A stretch of 64,000 nt of DNA from DASVUC01 sp038237225 (GTDB lineage: Bacteria; Planctomycetota; Phycisphaerae; Tepidisphaerales; Tepidisphaeraceae), in assembly GCA_038237225.1 (NCBI GenBank), contig JBBRYX010000020.1:30616-94615 (forward strand), in the 5' to 3' direction. Below, in pieces: positions 54,482 to 62,037 of this stretch. The first letter of the stretch is position 1. Each line of letters begins with the position of its first letter. The notes below the pieces were generated by a model. That model was not told where the DNA came from, made no database searches, and saw only the letters and a program-made list of their open reading frames with translations. Position numbers and translations under genes: made by a program.

Positions 54482-55128
54482 CTGAACACACCGCCCATCT
54501 TCAGCATCACTTTCGCGACCTCGACCAACAGCACGAGGCCGCCACACTCGGTATGTGGACCTTCCTCGCCACAGAAGTCCTCTTCTTCGGCGGCCTGTTC
54601 CTCGGCTACTCCGTCTATCGAATCTGCTACCCCCAAGCCTGGATCGAAGGCAGCCACCACCTCAAAGAATCCGCCGGCGCCATCAACACCGGCGTCCTCC
54701 TCTGCAGCAGTCTCACCATGGCCATGGCCGTCCGATGCGCATCCCGTCATCTCACCAAACAAACCACCGGGTTCCTCCTCGCCACCATCACCCTCGGCCT
54801 CATCTTCCTCGGAATCAAAGCGACCGAATACCGCATCGAGTGGAACGAAGCCCTCGTCCCCCACTTCAACTTCGACACCAACCGCTATGCCGCCAACCCA
54901 TCCCTCGGCCAACGCGTCGAACTCTTCATGAGCTTCTACTTCATCATGACCGCCCTGCACGCCACCCACATGATCGTCGGCATCAGCCTCCTAACCTGGG
55001 TCGCCTACCACGCCCGCAAAGGCCGCTACATCAACAACCCCACCTGGGTAGAAATGACCGGCCTCTATTGGCACTTCGTGGACATCGTCTGGATCTTCCT
55101 CTTCCCCTTGCTGTATTTGATCCGCTAA
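54478..55128 (+). CDS. ctaE: Cytochrome c oxidase subunit III
   Basis: 216 residues with about five to six membrane helices. EAATLGMWTFLATEVLFFGGLF, ELFMSFYFIMTALHATHMIVG and EMTGLYWHFVDIVWIFLFPLLYL are the subunit III signatures. It is shorter than seven-helix mitochondrial COX3, as usual for caa3 types. Structural subunit. Overlaps ctaD and precedes ctaF after a family A repeat. Confidence 0.96.
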   Translation: MTEHTAHLQHHFRDLDQQHEAATLGMWTFLATEVLFFGGLFLGYSVYRICYPQAWIEGSHHLKESAGAINTGVLLCSSLTMAMAVRCASRHLTKQTTGFLLATITLGLIFLGIKATEYRIEWNEALVPHFNFDTNRYAANPSLGQRVELFMSFYFIMTALHATHMIVGISLLTWVAYHARKGRYINNPTWVEMTGLYWHFVDIVWIFLFPLLYLIR

Positions 55129-55130
55129 CC

Positions 55131-55153
55131 GTGTCACGGGCATCCTGCCCGTG
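55131..55153. repeat. Dispersed palindrome, family A, single hairpin
   Basis: GTGTCACGGGCATCCTGCCC followed by GTG, directly after the ctaE stop, before ctaF. Confidence 0.8.
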
Positions 55154-55198
55154 CGAAAGTCTCTCACACGCCCAAAGGTCCGTGCCACAGGAAAAGTC

Positions 55199-55561
55199 AT
55201 GCCCCATCACATCCCCACCATCCGAACCTACCTCACCGTCTTCACCTCCCTCATGCTCCTGCTCCTCCTCACCATCCTCGCCGCCCACTTCCACCTCGGC
55301 CGATTCAACCTCGCCCTCGCCATGACCATCGCCACCATCAAAGCAATGATCGTCCTCCTCTACTTCATGCACCTCCGCTGGAGCACCCGCCAAACCTGGG
55401 TCTTCGCCGCCGCCGCCTTCCTCTGGTTCGGCATCCTCATGAGCCTCTCCTTCAGTGACTATCTCACCCGCGGCCAATCCCCCAACCAAACCCTCCTCGC
55501 CCCCGCCGTCGTCCCCGCCAACCAACAATCCGCCGCCATCCCCCAATACAAAAGGCCCTGA
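55199..55561 (+). CDS. ctaF: Cytochrome c oxidase subunit IV (caa3-type)
   Basis: 120 residues from ATG 55199 (MPHHIPTIRTYLTVF); an upstream frame through a repeat is rejected. Three membrane helices: YLTVFTSLMLLLLLTILAAHF, IATIKAMIVLLYFMHLRWS (the conserved COX4_pro core) and VFAAAAFLWFGILMSLSF. Small accessory subunit for assembly or stability. Last gene of the respiratory operon; converges with namZ 24 bases further on. Confidence 0.9.
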   Translation: MPHHIPTIRTYLTVFTSLMLLLLLTILAAHFHLGRFNLALAMTIATIKAMIVLLYFMHLRWSTRQTWVFAAAAFLWFGILMSLSFSDYLTRGQSPNQTLLAPAVVPANQQSAAIPQYKRP

Positions 55562-55585
55562 TCCTCTTGCCCCGCGCGCCAAACA

Positions 55586-56794
55586 TCACCGATACAACAA
55601 CACACCCGCCCGCGCCCCCTTGAACCCCTCACACTCCCGCCTCCACTTCCCAAACACCGCATCCAAATCCCCCCCGGCCGTCAGCACTTTCCGCGCCTCA
55701 TCCGTCCCGCTCACCTTGTCAAACATCGCATGCCGCTTCGGAGCCGCCGCGAAAATCCGATCCGCACCCAGCGCCTCGATCAGCCGGTAATTAATCTCCA
55801 CCAGGTTCTCCGCCGTGTGCGGATCAAACTGCACCTGCACCCCCTCGCAAGGCAGCGTCAAAAACGTCCCATAGAACGGCACGAAATGCATCGCCCGAAA
55901 CACCACGTTCCTCGGCCCCCTCTTATTCATCACGTGCGCCAGCGCATCCCCATCAATCCAGGGCGCCCCGCACAACTCAAACGGCTGCGTATAACCCACA
56001 CCAATATTAATCACATAAAGCTCCCCAAGAATCCCCGTCGCCGCATACGCCGCCGCCGATCGCGCCTCCGGAATATGCGGCGATGTCGGCACCCACTGCC
56101 GCCCCGTGTCCTCCCAAGTCATCCCACGCGTCCACCCGCTCATCTTCACAACCTTCAGCTTCGTGTACTTCGGATAAAACTTCTTCTGAACAAACTGCGC
56201 CATCTCGCCCATCGTCATCCCGTGCACGTAAGGCACCGGCAGATAACTCACGAACGACTTGAACCCATCCCGCAACATCGGCCCCTCCACCCGATTCCCT
56301 CCCAGCGGATTCGGCCGATCGAGCACAATGAATTCGATATCGCTCTCCGCACAAGCATCCATGCAAAGCTTCATGCTCGACAAATACGTATACGACCGCG
56401 ACCCGATATCCTGAAGATCAAAGATCAGCGCATCCAACCCCTCCCGAACCCGCGTCGTCGGCTTGCGACTCTTCCCATACAACGAATACACCGGCACCCC
56501 CGTCTTCGGGTCCTTCGGCGCATCCTTCACTTCCACCCCCGCCCGAGCCGCCCCATAAATCCCATGCTCCGGCCCAAACAGCGCCACCAACTTGCAACGA
56601 TCCGTATTCGCCAGCACATCCACGCTGCTCACCAGCCGCGAATCCACGCTCGCCGGATTCGCGACCAACCCCACCCGCTTCCCCGCCACCGCCTCAAAAT
56701 TGCTCTCCCGCAACACATCAATCCCAAACTTCACGTCACCAGCAAAAGCCTGGATCGAGACGAGGATTGGTGCAATGAAGAAAACAAGTCGCAA
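55586..56794 (-). CDS. Exo-beta-N-acetylmuramidase NamZ family protein (DUF1343)
   Basis: 402 residues if the TTG at 56794 is the start; a GGAG lies just upstream, and the first residues (LRLVFFIAPILVSIQAFAG) form a signal peptide. DUF1343 motifs: GKRVGLVANPASVDSR, ALFGPEHGIYGAARAGVEV, PVYSLYGKSRKPT, LIFDLQDIGSRSYTYLSSM, VLDRPNPLGGNRVEGPML, GYTQPFELCGAPWIDG. NamZ releases N-acetylmuramic acid from peptidoglycan fragments. The upstream frame through a family A' repeat is rejected as coding. Divergent from the N-acyl-D-amino-acid deacylase gene. Confidence 0.88.
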   Translation of the reverse strand: MRLVFFIAPILVSIQAFAGDVKFGIDVLRESNFEAVAGKRVGLVANPASVDSRLVSSVDVLANTDRCKLVALFGPEHGIYGAARAGVEVKDAPKDPKTGVPVYSLYGKSRKPTTRVREGLDALIFDLQDIGSRSYTYLSSMKLCMDACAESDIEFIVLDRPNPLGGNRVEGPMLRDGFKSFVSYLPVPYVHGMTMGEMAQFVQKKFYPKYTKLKVVKMSGWTRGMTWEDTGRQWVPTSPHIPEARSAAAYAATGILGELYVINIGVGYTQPFELCGAPWIDGDALAHVMNKRGPRNVVFRAMHFVPFYGTFLTLPCEGVQVQFDPHTAENLVEINYRLIEALGADRIFAAAPKRHAMFDKVSGTDEARKVLTAGGDLDAVFGKWRRECEGFKGARAGVLLYR

Positions 56795-56807
56795 AGGGAT
56801 CTCCGTT

Positions 56808-56865
56808 GTAGCATGGGCGTCTCGCCCATGTCTGATCGCTGGCATGGGCGAGACGCCCATGCTAC
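56808..56865. repeat. Family A' palindrome (GTAGCATGGGCGTCTCGCCCATG), perfect pair
   Basis: Two 23-base arms, 56808-56830 and 56843-56865, are exact reverse complements of each other, and each is itself a hairpin. Occupies the short divergent promoter gap between namZ and the deacylase gene, 14 bases from the namZ start. Confidence 0.88.
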
Positions 56866-56929
56866 GAAACCAGCTTAACAAGAGCTTCCATGTGCAACCA
56901 AATCTGCCGTTTCTCGATATAACAGTGTC

Positions 56930-58564
56930 ATGCGAACCCCCCTCCTCCTTCTCCTCCTCACCTCCCTCGCCCAAGCCGCCGATCCCTGCGACCTCCTCAT
57001 CAAAAACGCCCGCATCATCGACGGCGCCGGCAACAACTGGTTCCACGCCGACATCGCCATCCAATCCGGCAAAATCGCCGCCATCGGAAACCTCACAGAC
57101 GCTCAAGCCGCCCGCACCATCGACGCTCAAAATCTCATCGTCGCCCCAGGCTTCATCGACGTCCACACCCACGTCGACACCGACATCCTCAAATCCCCCG
57201 CCGCCGAAAATTTCATCCGCGATGGTGTCACCACCATCGTCTGCGGAAACTGCGGCGGTAGCGTCAAGAACGTCGCCGACTACTTCACCAAAGTTCAAGA
57301 AAAAGGCTCCGCCGTCAACATCGCCACCCTCTATGGCCACAACACCGTCCTCCAGCAAACCAAGGGCGACGCCGCCGGCCCACTCTCTCCCGCTCAGTTG
57401 AGCAAGGCCCAGGACCTCATCCGGCAAGCCATGCGCGACGGCGCCGTCGGCTTCTCCACCGGTCTCATTTACACCCCCGGCATCTACAGCTCCACCGAAG
57501 AAATCATCGAGCTCGCCAAAGCCGCCGCCGAAGTCGGCGGCATCTACGCCACCCACATGCGCAGCGAAGGAACCGAAATCCTCAAAGCCATCGACGAAGC
57601 CCTCCGCGTCGGTCGCGAAGCAAAATGCCGCGTCGAAATCTCCCACTTCAAGCTTCCCGCCGACATCGCCAGGACCATCGGCGGCAGCGACACCACCCTC
57701 GGCAAAATCACCGCCGCCCGCGCCGCCGGTCAGGAAGTCTGGGTCGATCAATATCCCTACACCGCATCAAGCACCACCATCTCCACCCTCCTCCCCGATT
57801 GGGTCCTCGAGAAAGGCAGCGATGAAGGCAAAAAGATCCTCGCCGATCCCAGCCAGGTCGATCGCGTCCTCACCGACATGAAACAAAACTACGAGGTCAA
57901 GCGCCACCGCAAGACCCTCGCCTACGCCGTCATCGCATCGTGCAAAGCCTACCCCGATCTCACCGGCCGAGATCTCGAAACCGCCGCCCAGGTCCTCAAG
58001 CTCCGCCGTGAAGGTAAACCCTCCACTGAGTTCCTCATCGAGCATCCCGAGAAACTTCCCCCCGTCACCATGGAAGACCAGTACCGCGCCGTCATCGACA
58101 TCTGGCTCAATGGCGGCGCATCCTGCGTCTTCCATTCCATGAACGAAGAAGAAGTCACCAACATCCTCAAGTGCCCCTTCATCTCCGTCGCTTCCGACAG
58201 CGGCATCCGCGAATTCGGCGTCGGGATGCCCCACCCCAGAGGCTACGGCACCAACGCCCGCGTCCTCGGCCACTACGTCCGTGAACTCAAACTCATCTCC
58301 CTCGAAGATGCCGTCCGAAAAATGACCTCCCTCCCCGCCACCGCCTTCCGATTCCACGATCGCGGCCTAATCAAACAAGGCCTCGCCGCCGACATCCTCA
58401 TCTTCGATCCCCAAACCATCATCGACAAAGCCACCTTCGAACAACCCCACCAGTATTCCGAAGGAATGAAATACGTCATCGTCAACGGCCAACTAGTCAT
58501 CGACAACGAAAAGCTAACCGGCTTGCGCCCAGGCCAAATCCTAAAAGGCCCCGGCGCCCAATAA
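56930..58564 (+). CDS. N-acyl-D-amino-acid deacylase (amidohydrolase), exported
   Basis: 544 residues with a signal peptide (MRTPLLLLLLTSLAQAAD). D-aminoacylase subfamily of the amidohydrolase fold: IKNARIIDGAGNNWFHADIA, APGFIDVHTHVD (HxH), TTIVCGNCGGS with the conserved Cys, VGFSTGLIYTPGIYSSTEE, IYATHMRSEG (His), CRVEISHFK (His), and FISVASDSGIREFGVG (Asp). Hydrolyses N-acyl-D-amino acids, or dipeptides with D-residues. With NamZ it may process peptidoglycan fragments. Zn ligands appear intact. Monocistronic, repeats downstream. Confidence 0.92.
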   Translation: MRTPLLLLLLTSLAQAADPCDLLIKNARIIDGAGNNWFHADIAIQSGKIAAIGNLTDAQAARTIDAQNLIVAPGFIDVHTHVDTDILKSPAAENFIRDGVTTIVCGNCGGSVKNVADYFTKVQEKGSAVNIATLYGHNTVLQQTKGDAAGPLSPAQLSKAQDLIRQAMRDGAVGFSTGLIYTPGIYSSTEEIIELAKAAAEVGGIYATHMRSEGTEILKAIDEALRVGREAKCRVEISHFKLPADIARTIGGSDTTLGKITAARAAGQEVWVDQYPYTASSTTISTLLPDWVLEKGSDEGKKILADPSQVDRVLTDMKQNYEVKRHRKTLAYAVIASCKAYPDLTGRDLETAAQVLKLRREGKPSTEFLIEHPEKLPPVTMEDQYRAVIDIWLNGGASCVFHSMNEEEVTNILKCPFISVASDSGIREFGVGMPHPRGYGTNARVLGHYVRELKLISLEDAVRKMTSLPATAFRFHDRGLIKQGLAADILIFDPQTIIDKATFEQPHQYSEGMKYVIVNGQLVIDNEKLTGLRPGQILKGPGAQ

Positions 58565-58691
58565 CCACCAACAGTGTGGCATGGGCGACTCGCCCATGCA
58601 TTTGCAATTGAAGTCTCACATCCCCACATCACCGCCCTCCCCCGTAGCACGGGCATCCTGCCCGTGTCCCCAGTCCACCAATCACTAACCC
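58565..58691. other. Intergenic region with family A' and A palindromes
   Basis: Holds single hairpins GCATGGGCGACTCGCCCATGC at 58579-58599 (shown by position) and a family A member at 58644-58668 (GTAGCACGGGCATCCTGCCC start). No gene. Confidence 0.75.
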
Positions 58692-59921
58692 ATGCACCCC
58701 CAACACCAATCCATCCTCACCCAGATCCACTCCCAACAAAATAATCTAACTGAAAAGCTCCAATCCTGGTCCAACATCAACTCCTACTCCTTCCACCTCC
58801 CCGGCCTGAACAAAATGGCCGAAGCCCTCTCCCAGGAACTAAAAGATTTCGGTCCCGTCGAGCACATCGACCTCCCCCCCGCCCGAACCATCAACGCCCT
58901 AGGCCAAGTCGAAAGCCACCCCCTCGGCCAAGCCCTCCGCGTCACCCACAACCCCGCCGCCCCCCTACGCATCCTCCTCAACATCCATTACGACACCGTC
59001 TACCCGCCCGACTCCCCCTTCCAATCCGCCACCTTCACCGATGCATCCACCCTCCGCGGCCCCGGCGTCCTCGACGCCAAAGGCGGCATCCTCGTCCTCC
59101 TCACCGCGGCCCGCGCCATCATCCAATCACCTTTCGCCAACCAAATCAGCCTCGAAATCATCCTCACCCCCGACGAAGAAATCGGCTCCCCCGGCTCCGC
59201 AATGCTCCTCGTCCAAGCCGCAAAACGAAACCACCTCGCCCTGCTCTTCGAACCCTCACTCCCCGACGGCTCACTCGTGGGTTCGCGTAAAGGCTCCGGC
59301 AATTTTACCTTCATCATCCGTGGCAAAGCCGCCCACGCCGGCCGAGATTTCCACGCCGGCCGAAGCGCCATCCTCGCCGCCGCACATTTGATCCGACGCT
59401 TCTCCGAACCCTTCGATAACCTCCCCGACATCACCGTCAACTGCGGCAAAATCGAAGGCGGAAACGCCCTCAACGTCGTCCCCGATCTCGCCATCGCCCG
59501 CTTCAACGCCCGCGTCAACACACCCGCCGAACAATCCGCCGTCGAACAACACGCCCAGGATCTCGTCACCGAAATCTCCGCAATGGATGGAATCTCCATA
59601 ACCCAACAAGGCGGCTTCCACGCCCCCCCAAAACTCCTCGACCCCCGCTCCACCACCCTACTCAGCACCGCCATCACCTGCGCCCAGCAACTAGGCTTCC
59701 CCCTCTCCATCAAACCCTCCGGCGGCGCCTCCGACGGAAACCGCATCGCCGCCAACAACACCCCCGTCATCGACTCCCTGGGCCCCGTCGGCGCCCACCT
59801 CCACACCGACCAGGAACACGTCCACCTCCCCTCCCTGATCCAGCGCGCCAAACTCACCACCCTCCTGATTCTAACCCTCGCGCAGCGCACCCCATTGTTC
59901 TCCCCAGGACACGAAATCTAA
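58692..59921 (+). CDS. M20 family metallopeptidase/hydrolase
   Basis: 409 residues, no signal peptide, cytoplasmic. Metal and active-site pattern: LLNIHYDTVYPP (HxD), GPGVLDAKGGILVLLTAARA (Asp), LTPDEEIGSPGSA (catalytic Glu and ligand Glu), FEPSLPDGSLVGSRKG, RGKAAHAGRDFHAGRSAI (dimerisation-domain His), GASDGNRIAANNTPVIDSLGP with a His near the end (HLHTDQEHVHLP). This is the CPG2/PepT-like subset acting on N-acyl or C-terminal amino-acid amides. Sits near the deacylase and NamZ genes, which supports peptide scavenging; substrate not assigned. Confidence 0.92.
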   Translation: MHPQHQSILTQIHSQQNNLTEKLQSWSNINSYSFHLPGLNKMAEALSQELKDFGPVEHIDLPPARTINALGQVESHPLGQALRVTHNPAAPLRILLNIHYDTVYPPDSPFQSATFTDASTLRGPGVLDAKGGILVLLTAARAIIQSPFANQISLEIILTPDEEIGSPGSAMLLVQAAKRNHLALLFEPSLPDGSLVGSRKGSGNFTFIIRGKAAHAGRDFHAGRSAILAAAHLIRRFSEPFDNLPDITVNCGKIEGGNALNVVPDLAIARFNARVNTPAEQSAVEQHAQDLVTEISAMDGISITQQGGFHAPPKLLDPRSTTLLSTAITCAQQLGFPLSIKPSGGASDGNRIAANNTPVIDSLGPVGAHLHTDQEHVHLPSLIQRAKLTTLLILTLAQRTPLFSPGHEI

Positions 59922-60235
59922 ATACGCAGCCGCGATTCTCGAACGATGCGATCTCAAGGATTGTCATCCTGAGCGGTATCCCGCGAAGGACCCGGCTGGG
60001 AAAAACAAGGGGGGGGAAACAAAGGGGTCAGGAAGGTTTTTCGTAAAAAACCTTCCTGACCCCTTTGATCGACTCATCCGCATAAACATGGATCGCAGTC
60101 AGACCATGCCCCGGCACCGTCTCGCTCGTGTTGTTCCCCGAGTCGATGTTCCATTCGAGAAAAATGTACTCATCCCCTTTTCCGCTCTATCCTAGAAAGT
60201 GAACTCGACCTCCTTTCGCTCTTCTTCCCGTCCCT
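59922..60235. other. Gene-free region with MITE fragment, REP hairpin and coding remnant
   Basis: From about 59967 a truncated copy of the actE element (GTCATCCTGAGCGGTA...), then the 60020-60067 hairpin. On the reverse strand about 60070-60183 reads DEYIFLEWNIDSGNNTSE and TAIHVYADES without a proper start, stopped within the hairpin. This looks like the remnant of an extracytoplasmic protein gene. No intact gene. Confidence 0.55.
60020..60067. repeat. REP-like hairpin, AAAGGGGTCAGGAAGGTTTTT type, copy 1
   Basis: Arms of 22 bases (60020-60041 and 60046-60067) pair perfectly around a 4-base loop. Second copy at 61025-61071. Confidence 0.9.
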
Positions 60236-61003
60236 TCACTCTCCGACATATCTGGTCGTTTCGGATTCTGCGACGCGATATACTGTTCCATCGCGAAACC
60301 AACAGCAGAGCGTATGATACCGTTTTGCAGGCTGAGTCGATTGCGTTGTTGTTCCATGCCGCTCCTGCCGATCGCCTCCTTTCGAGGAACCGACTTCGCA
60401 TTGCCAGATGACGATGAATTCGTCCTCCTCAAGCCGACAAGTTGGCTTGCCCCACGTTGCGATCACCCGCGCAAGGGTTGCATCGTAGCCCGATTGAATG
60501 GATTCACGGCTGTCGGCCGGTACGTCGTCCCGAAGATGTTCCCCCTTGGATATTATGTCATGCGCACCTTCAGCGGCCGCCAATCGTTTTCGCGATAACA
60601 GCACCGAAGCATCTCGCTCGAATGCGTCGCGTTGGCATTTATGGATTGCTATTTTCGCTAAACCCACCGCTGCTCTTGCTTGGGCGACTGTTTTTGGATC
60701 GCGGCCTCGATTTCTCACACGAGATACCACCGTCTCCCGGGCATCTAATTCGTCGCACAAGCGAACGTAGGTCGGGTCTTCCGCAAGCCTTCCCACGCAG
60801 CGAGTTTTCACAGTCTGTAAGCTAATCACCGCATCCACCAACGCCGTCGATGCGGTCCTTGCCTGCTCCACCCGGGTGCTGGTGGATATCGTGCTAGGCG
60901 GCGCCGCCGACAATGATCTTGCCATGAAGAAAAATAGGATGACAAGCATGCCGACCGCTGTTTTGAATTTTGAAATGATTGGAGGTCTTTGCGTTTCCAA
61001 CAT
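60236..61003 (-). CDS. Secreted hypothetical protein
   Basis: 255 residues from ATG 61003 (MLETQRPPIISKFKTA). Signal/anchor VGMLVILFFFMARSLSAAP, then a helical, charged region (EQARTASTALVDAVISLQTV, DELDARETVVSRVRNR, QARAAVGLAKIAIHKC) that may form coiled coils. The C-terminal part has LARVIATWGKPTCRLEEDEF, WQCEVG and WFRDGTVYRVAES, recalling small lipoprotein or BamE-like folds in which Trp/Gly-Lys-Pro precedes beta strands. No family named. Neighbour of two REP hairpins. Confidence 0.6.
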   Translation of the reverse strand: MLETQRPPIISKFKTAVGMLVILFFFMARSLSAAPPSTISTSTRVEQARTASTALVDAVISLQTVKTRCVGRLAEDPTYVRLCDELDARETVVSRVRNRGRDPKTVAQARAAVGLAKIAIHKCQRDAFERDASVLLSRKRLAAAEGAHDIISKGEHLRDDVPADSRESIQSGYDATLARVIATWGKPTCRLEEDEFIVIWQCEVGSSKGGDRQERHGTTTQSTQPAKRYHTLCCWFRDGTVYRVAESETTRYVGE

Positions 61004-61024
61004 TTTACTTTTCGCTGGCCAAAA

Positions 61025-61071
61025 CAAAGGGGTCAGGAAGATTTTTCGTAAAAACCTTCCTGACCCCTTTG
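61025..61071. repeat. REP-like hairpin, AAAGGGGTCAGGAAG type, copy 2
   Basis: Arms 61025-61046 and 61050-61071 differ by one base from perfect pairing. It has the same AAA left flank and ATCGA right flank as copy 1, pointing to a defined element. It abuts the transposase remnant. Confidence 0.88.
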
Positions 61072-61185
61072 ATCGATTTGGTGGAAAGTGCTCAAAAGAA
61101 CTGGCGTAAACTCAACGGCAGCGCGTTGCTGCCCGACGTGATCGCCGGCGTGATCTTCAAAGACGGAGAAAAAATTGCCGCTTGA
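61072..61185 (+). pseudogene. C-terminal remnant of an IS256-type (Mutator) transposase
   Basis: About 37 codons ending in TGA read IDLVESAQKNWRKLNGSALL then PDVIAGVIFKDGEKIAA. The AQKxWRxLNGxxLLPDVIxGVxFxDG pattern is the C-terminal end of many IS256-family transposases as I recall them. The rest of the gene is absent, replaced on the left by a REP hairpin, so this is a degraded insertion sequence end. Confidence 0.7.
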
Positions 61186-61232
61186 GTTCAGCCTTCATCC
61201 ACGACTTTTAACAATAACTCAGCGCCGGAGTC

Positions 61233-62012
61233 CTAAGGGGACTCCAGGTTATGTAACAGAACCCCTAATGACTCCTTCGCAGTTTTAAGTTGACGCTGCG
61301 CCAATGGCCCGTCTCGAAATGCCAGTGGCACTTCATCATTGATTAGCCAACCGTCAATTGTGCCTAGCCCATGATTATACCTATATGCAATAGTAATGTG
61401 GGACGCATCATCGCGGTCTAGCTGTCCGCGAAACAACTGAAAGGTTGACCCACCTGAGGAGACGGAAAGTGGGACAGAATTTTCGACTGATTGCCCCCGG
61501 CATCGAACCGATCCCTTCTTCCAAATGGTCGCGGGAAGAATAACGTCGGCCCCGGTCGGTTGGTTTGACCAAGTCGGACCTTCGGTATCGGTATGGCGGG
61601 TTATTGCCACAATGCGCTCGCTTCCCTCGGCCGTCTTCATCGTCCCAAGAAACAACATTGCCTCCTCCTGGTCGAACGAACTTGAAATCCCCAATTCCCG
61701 CGAGAGACGTTTGAAGCATACTGGCCATGGCCGCACCAATGATGGTTCATTATCCCCACTTCGGACTTTGGTTGAATCCTTCTCCCCAACGGTAGCGTTC
61801 CCGCGTTCTTGGTAGATGACCAGATCTGCCGGTTCAAAAAATCGCGCGCAGCGCGCTTGCCAGAACAGAATCATTAATTTATTTGTCAGCGCCGGTCCCC
61901 ATACTCCGTAGAATACGCCCGCTATCGCGATAATCACCAAGACAGCGCCGATGCCCCAAAATCGGCGTGCGCTCTGATGACGGGAATACGGCAGGATTAA
62001 CATGTTCGCCAA
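61233..62012 (-). CDS. Hypothetical single-pass membrane protein
   Basis: 259 residues. One N-terminal membrane helix (FWGIGAVLVIIAIAGVFYGV), then a soluble part with ADLVIYQERGNATVGEKDS, MLFLGTMKTAEGSERIVAI and HTDTEGPTWSNQPTGADVIL. The base composition looks less GC-rich than upstream genes and codon use is less biased, hinting at transfer. A start four codons later (MLILPYSR) is possible. No family recognised. Confidence 0.6.
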   Translation of the reverse strand: MANMLILPYSRHQSARRFWGIGAVLVIIAIAGVFYGVWGPALTNKLMILFWQARCARFFEPADLVIYQERGNATVGEKDSTKVRSGDNEPSLVRPWPVCFKRLSRELGISSSFDQEEAMLFLGTMKTAEGSERIVAITRHTDTEGPTWSNQPTGADVILPATIWKKGSVRCRGQSVENSVPLSVSSGGSTFQLFRGQLDRDDASHITIAYRYNHGLGTIDGWLINDEVPLAFRDGPLAQRQLKTAKESLGVLLHNLESP

Positions 62013-62037
62013 TCTGTGACCAGCTTGATCATACCTT

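Noticed and set aside
52757..54547. A 596-codon reverse frame opposite ctaD, and similar ones opposite actB, actC, actF and ctaC
   Set aside because: Glu/Asp/Gly-rich products without domains; they are mirror frames of membrane-protein genes.
56795..57751. 5' extension of the namZ frame
   Set aside because: It reads antisense to the deacylase gene (Gly/Asp/Ala-rich) and through a repeat (GVSPMPAIRHGRDAHA), while a signal peptide begins at the TTG at 56794.
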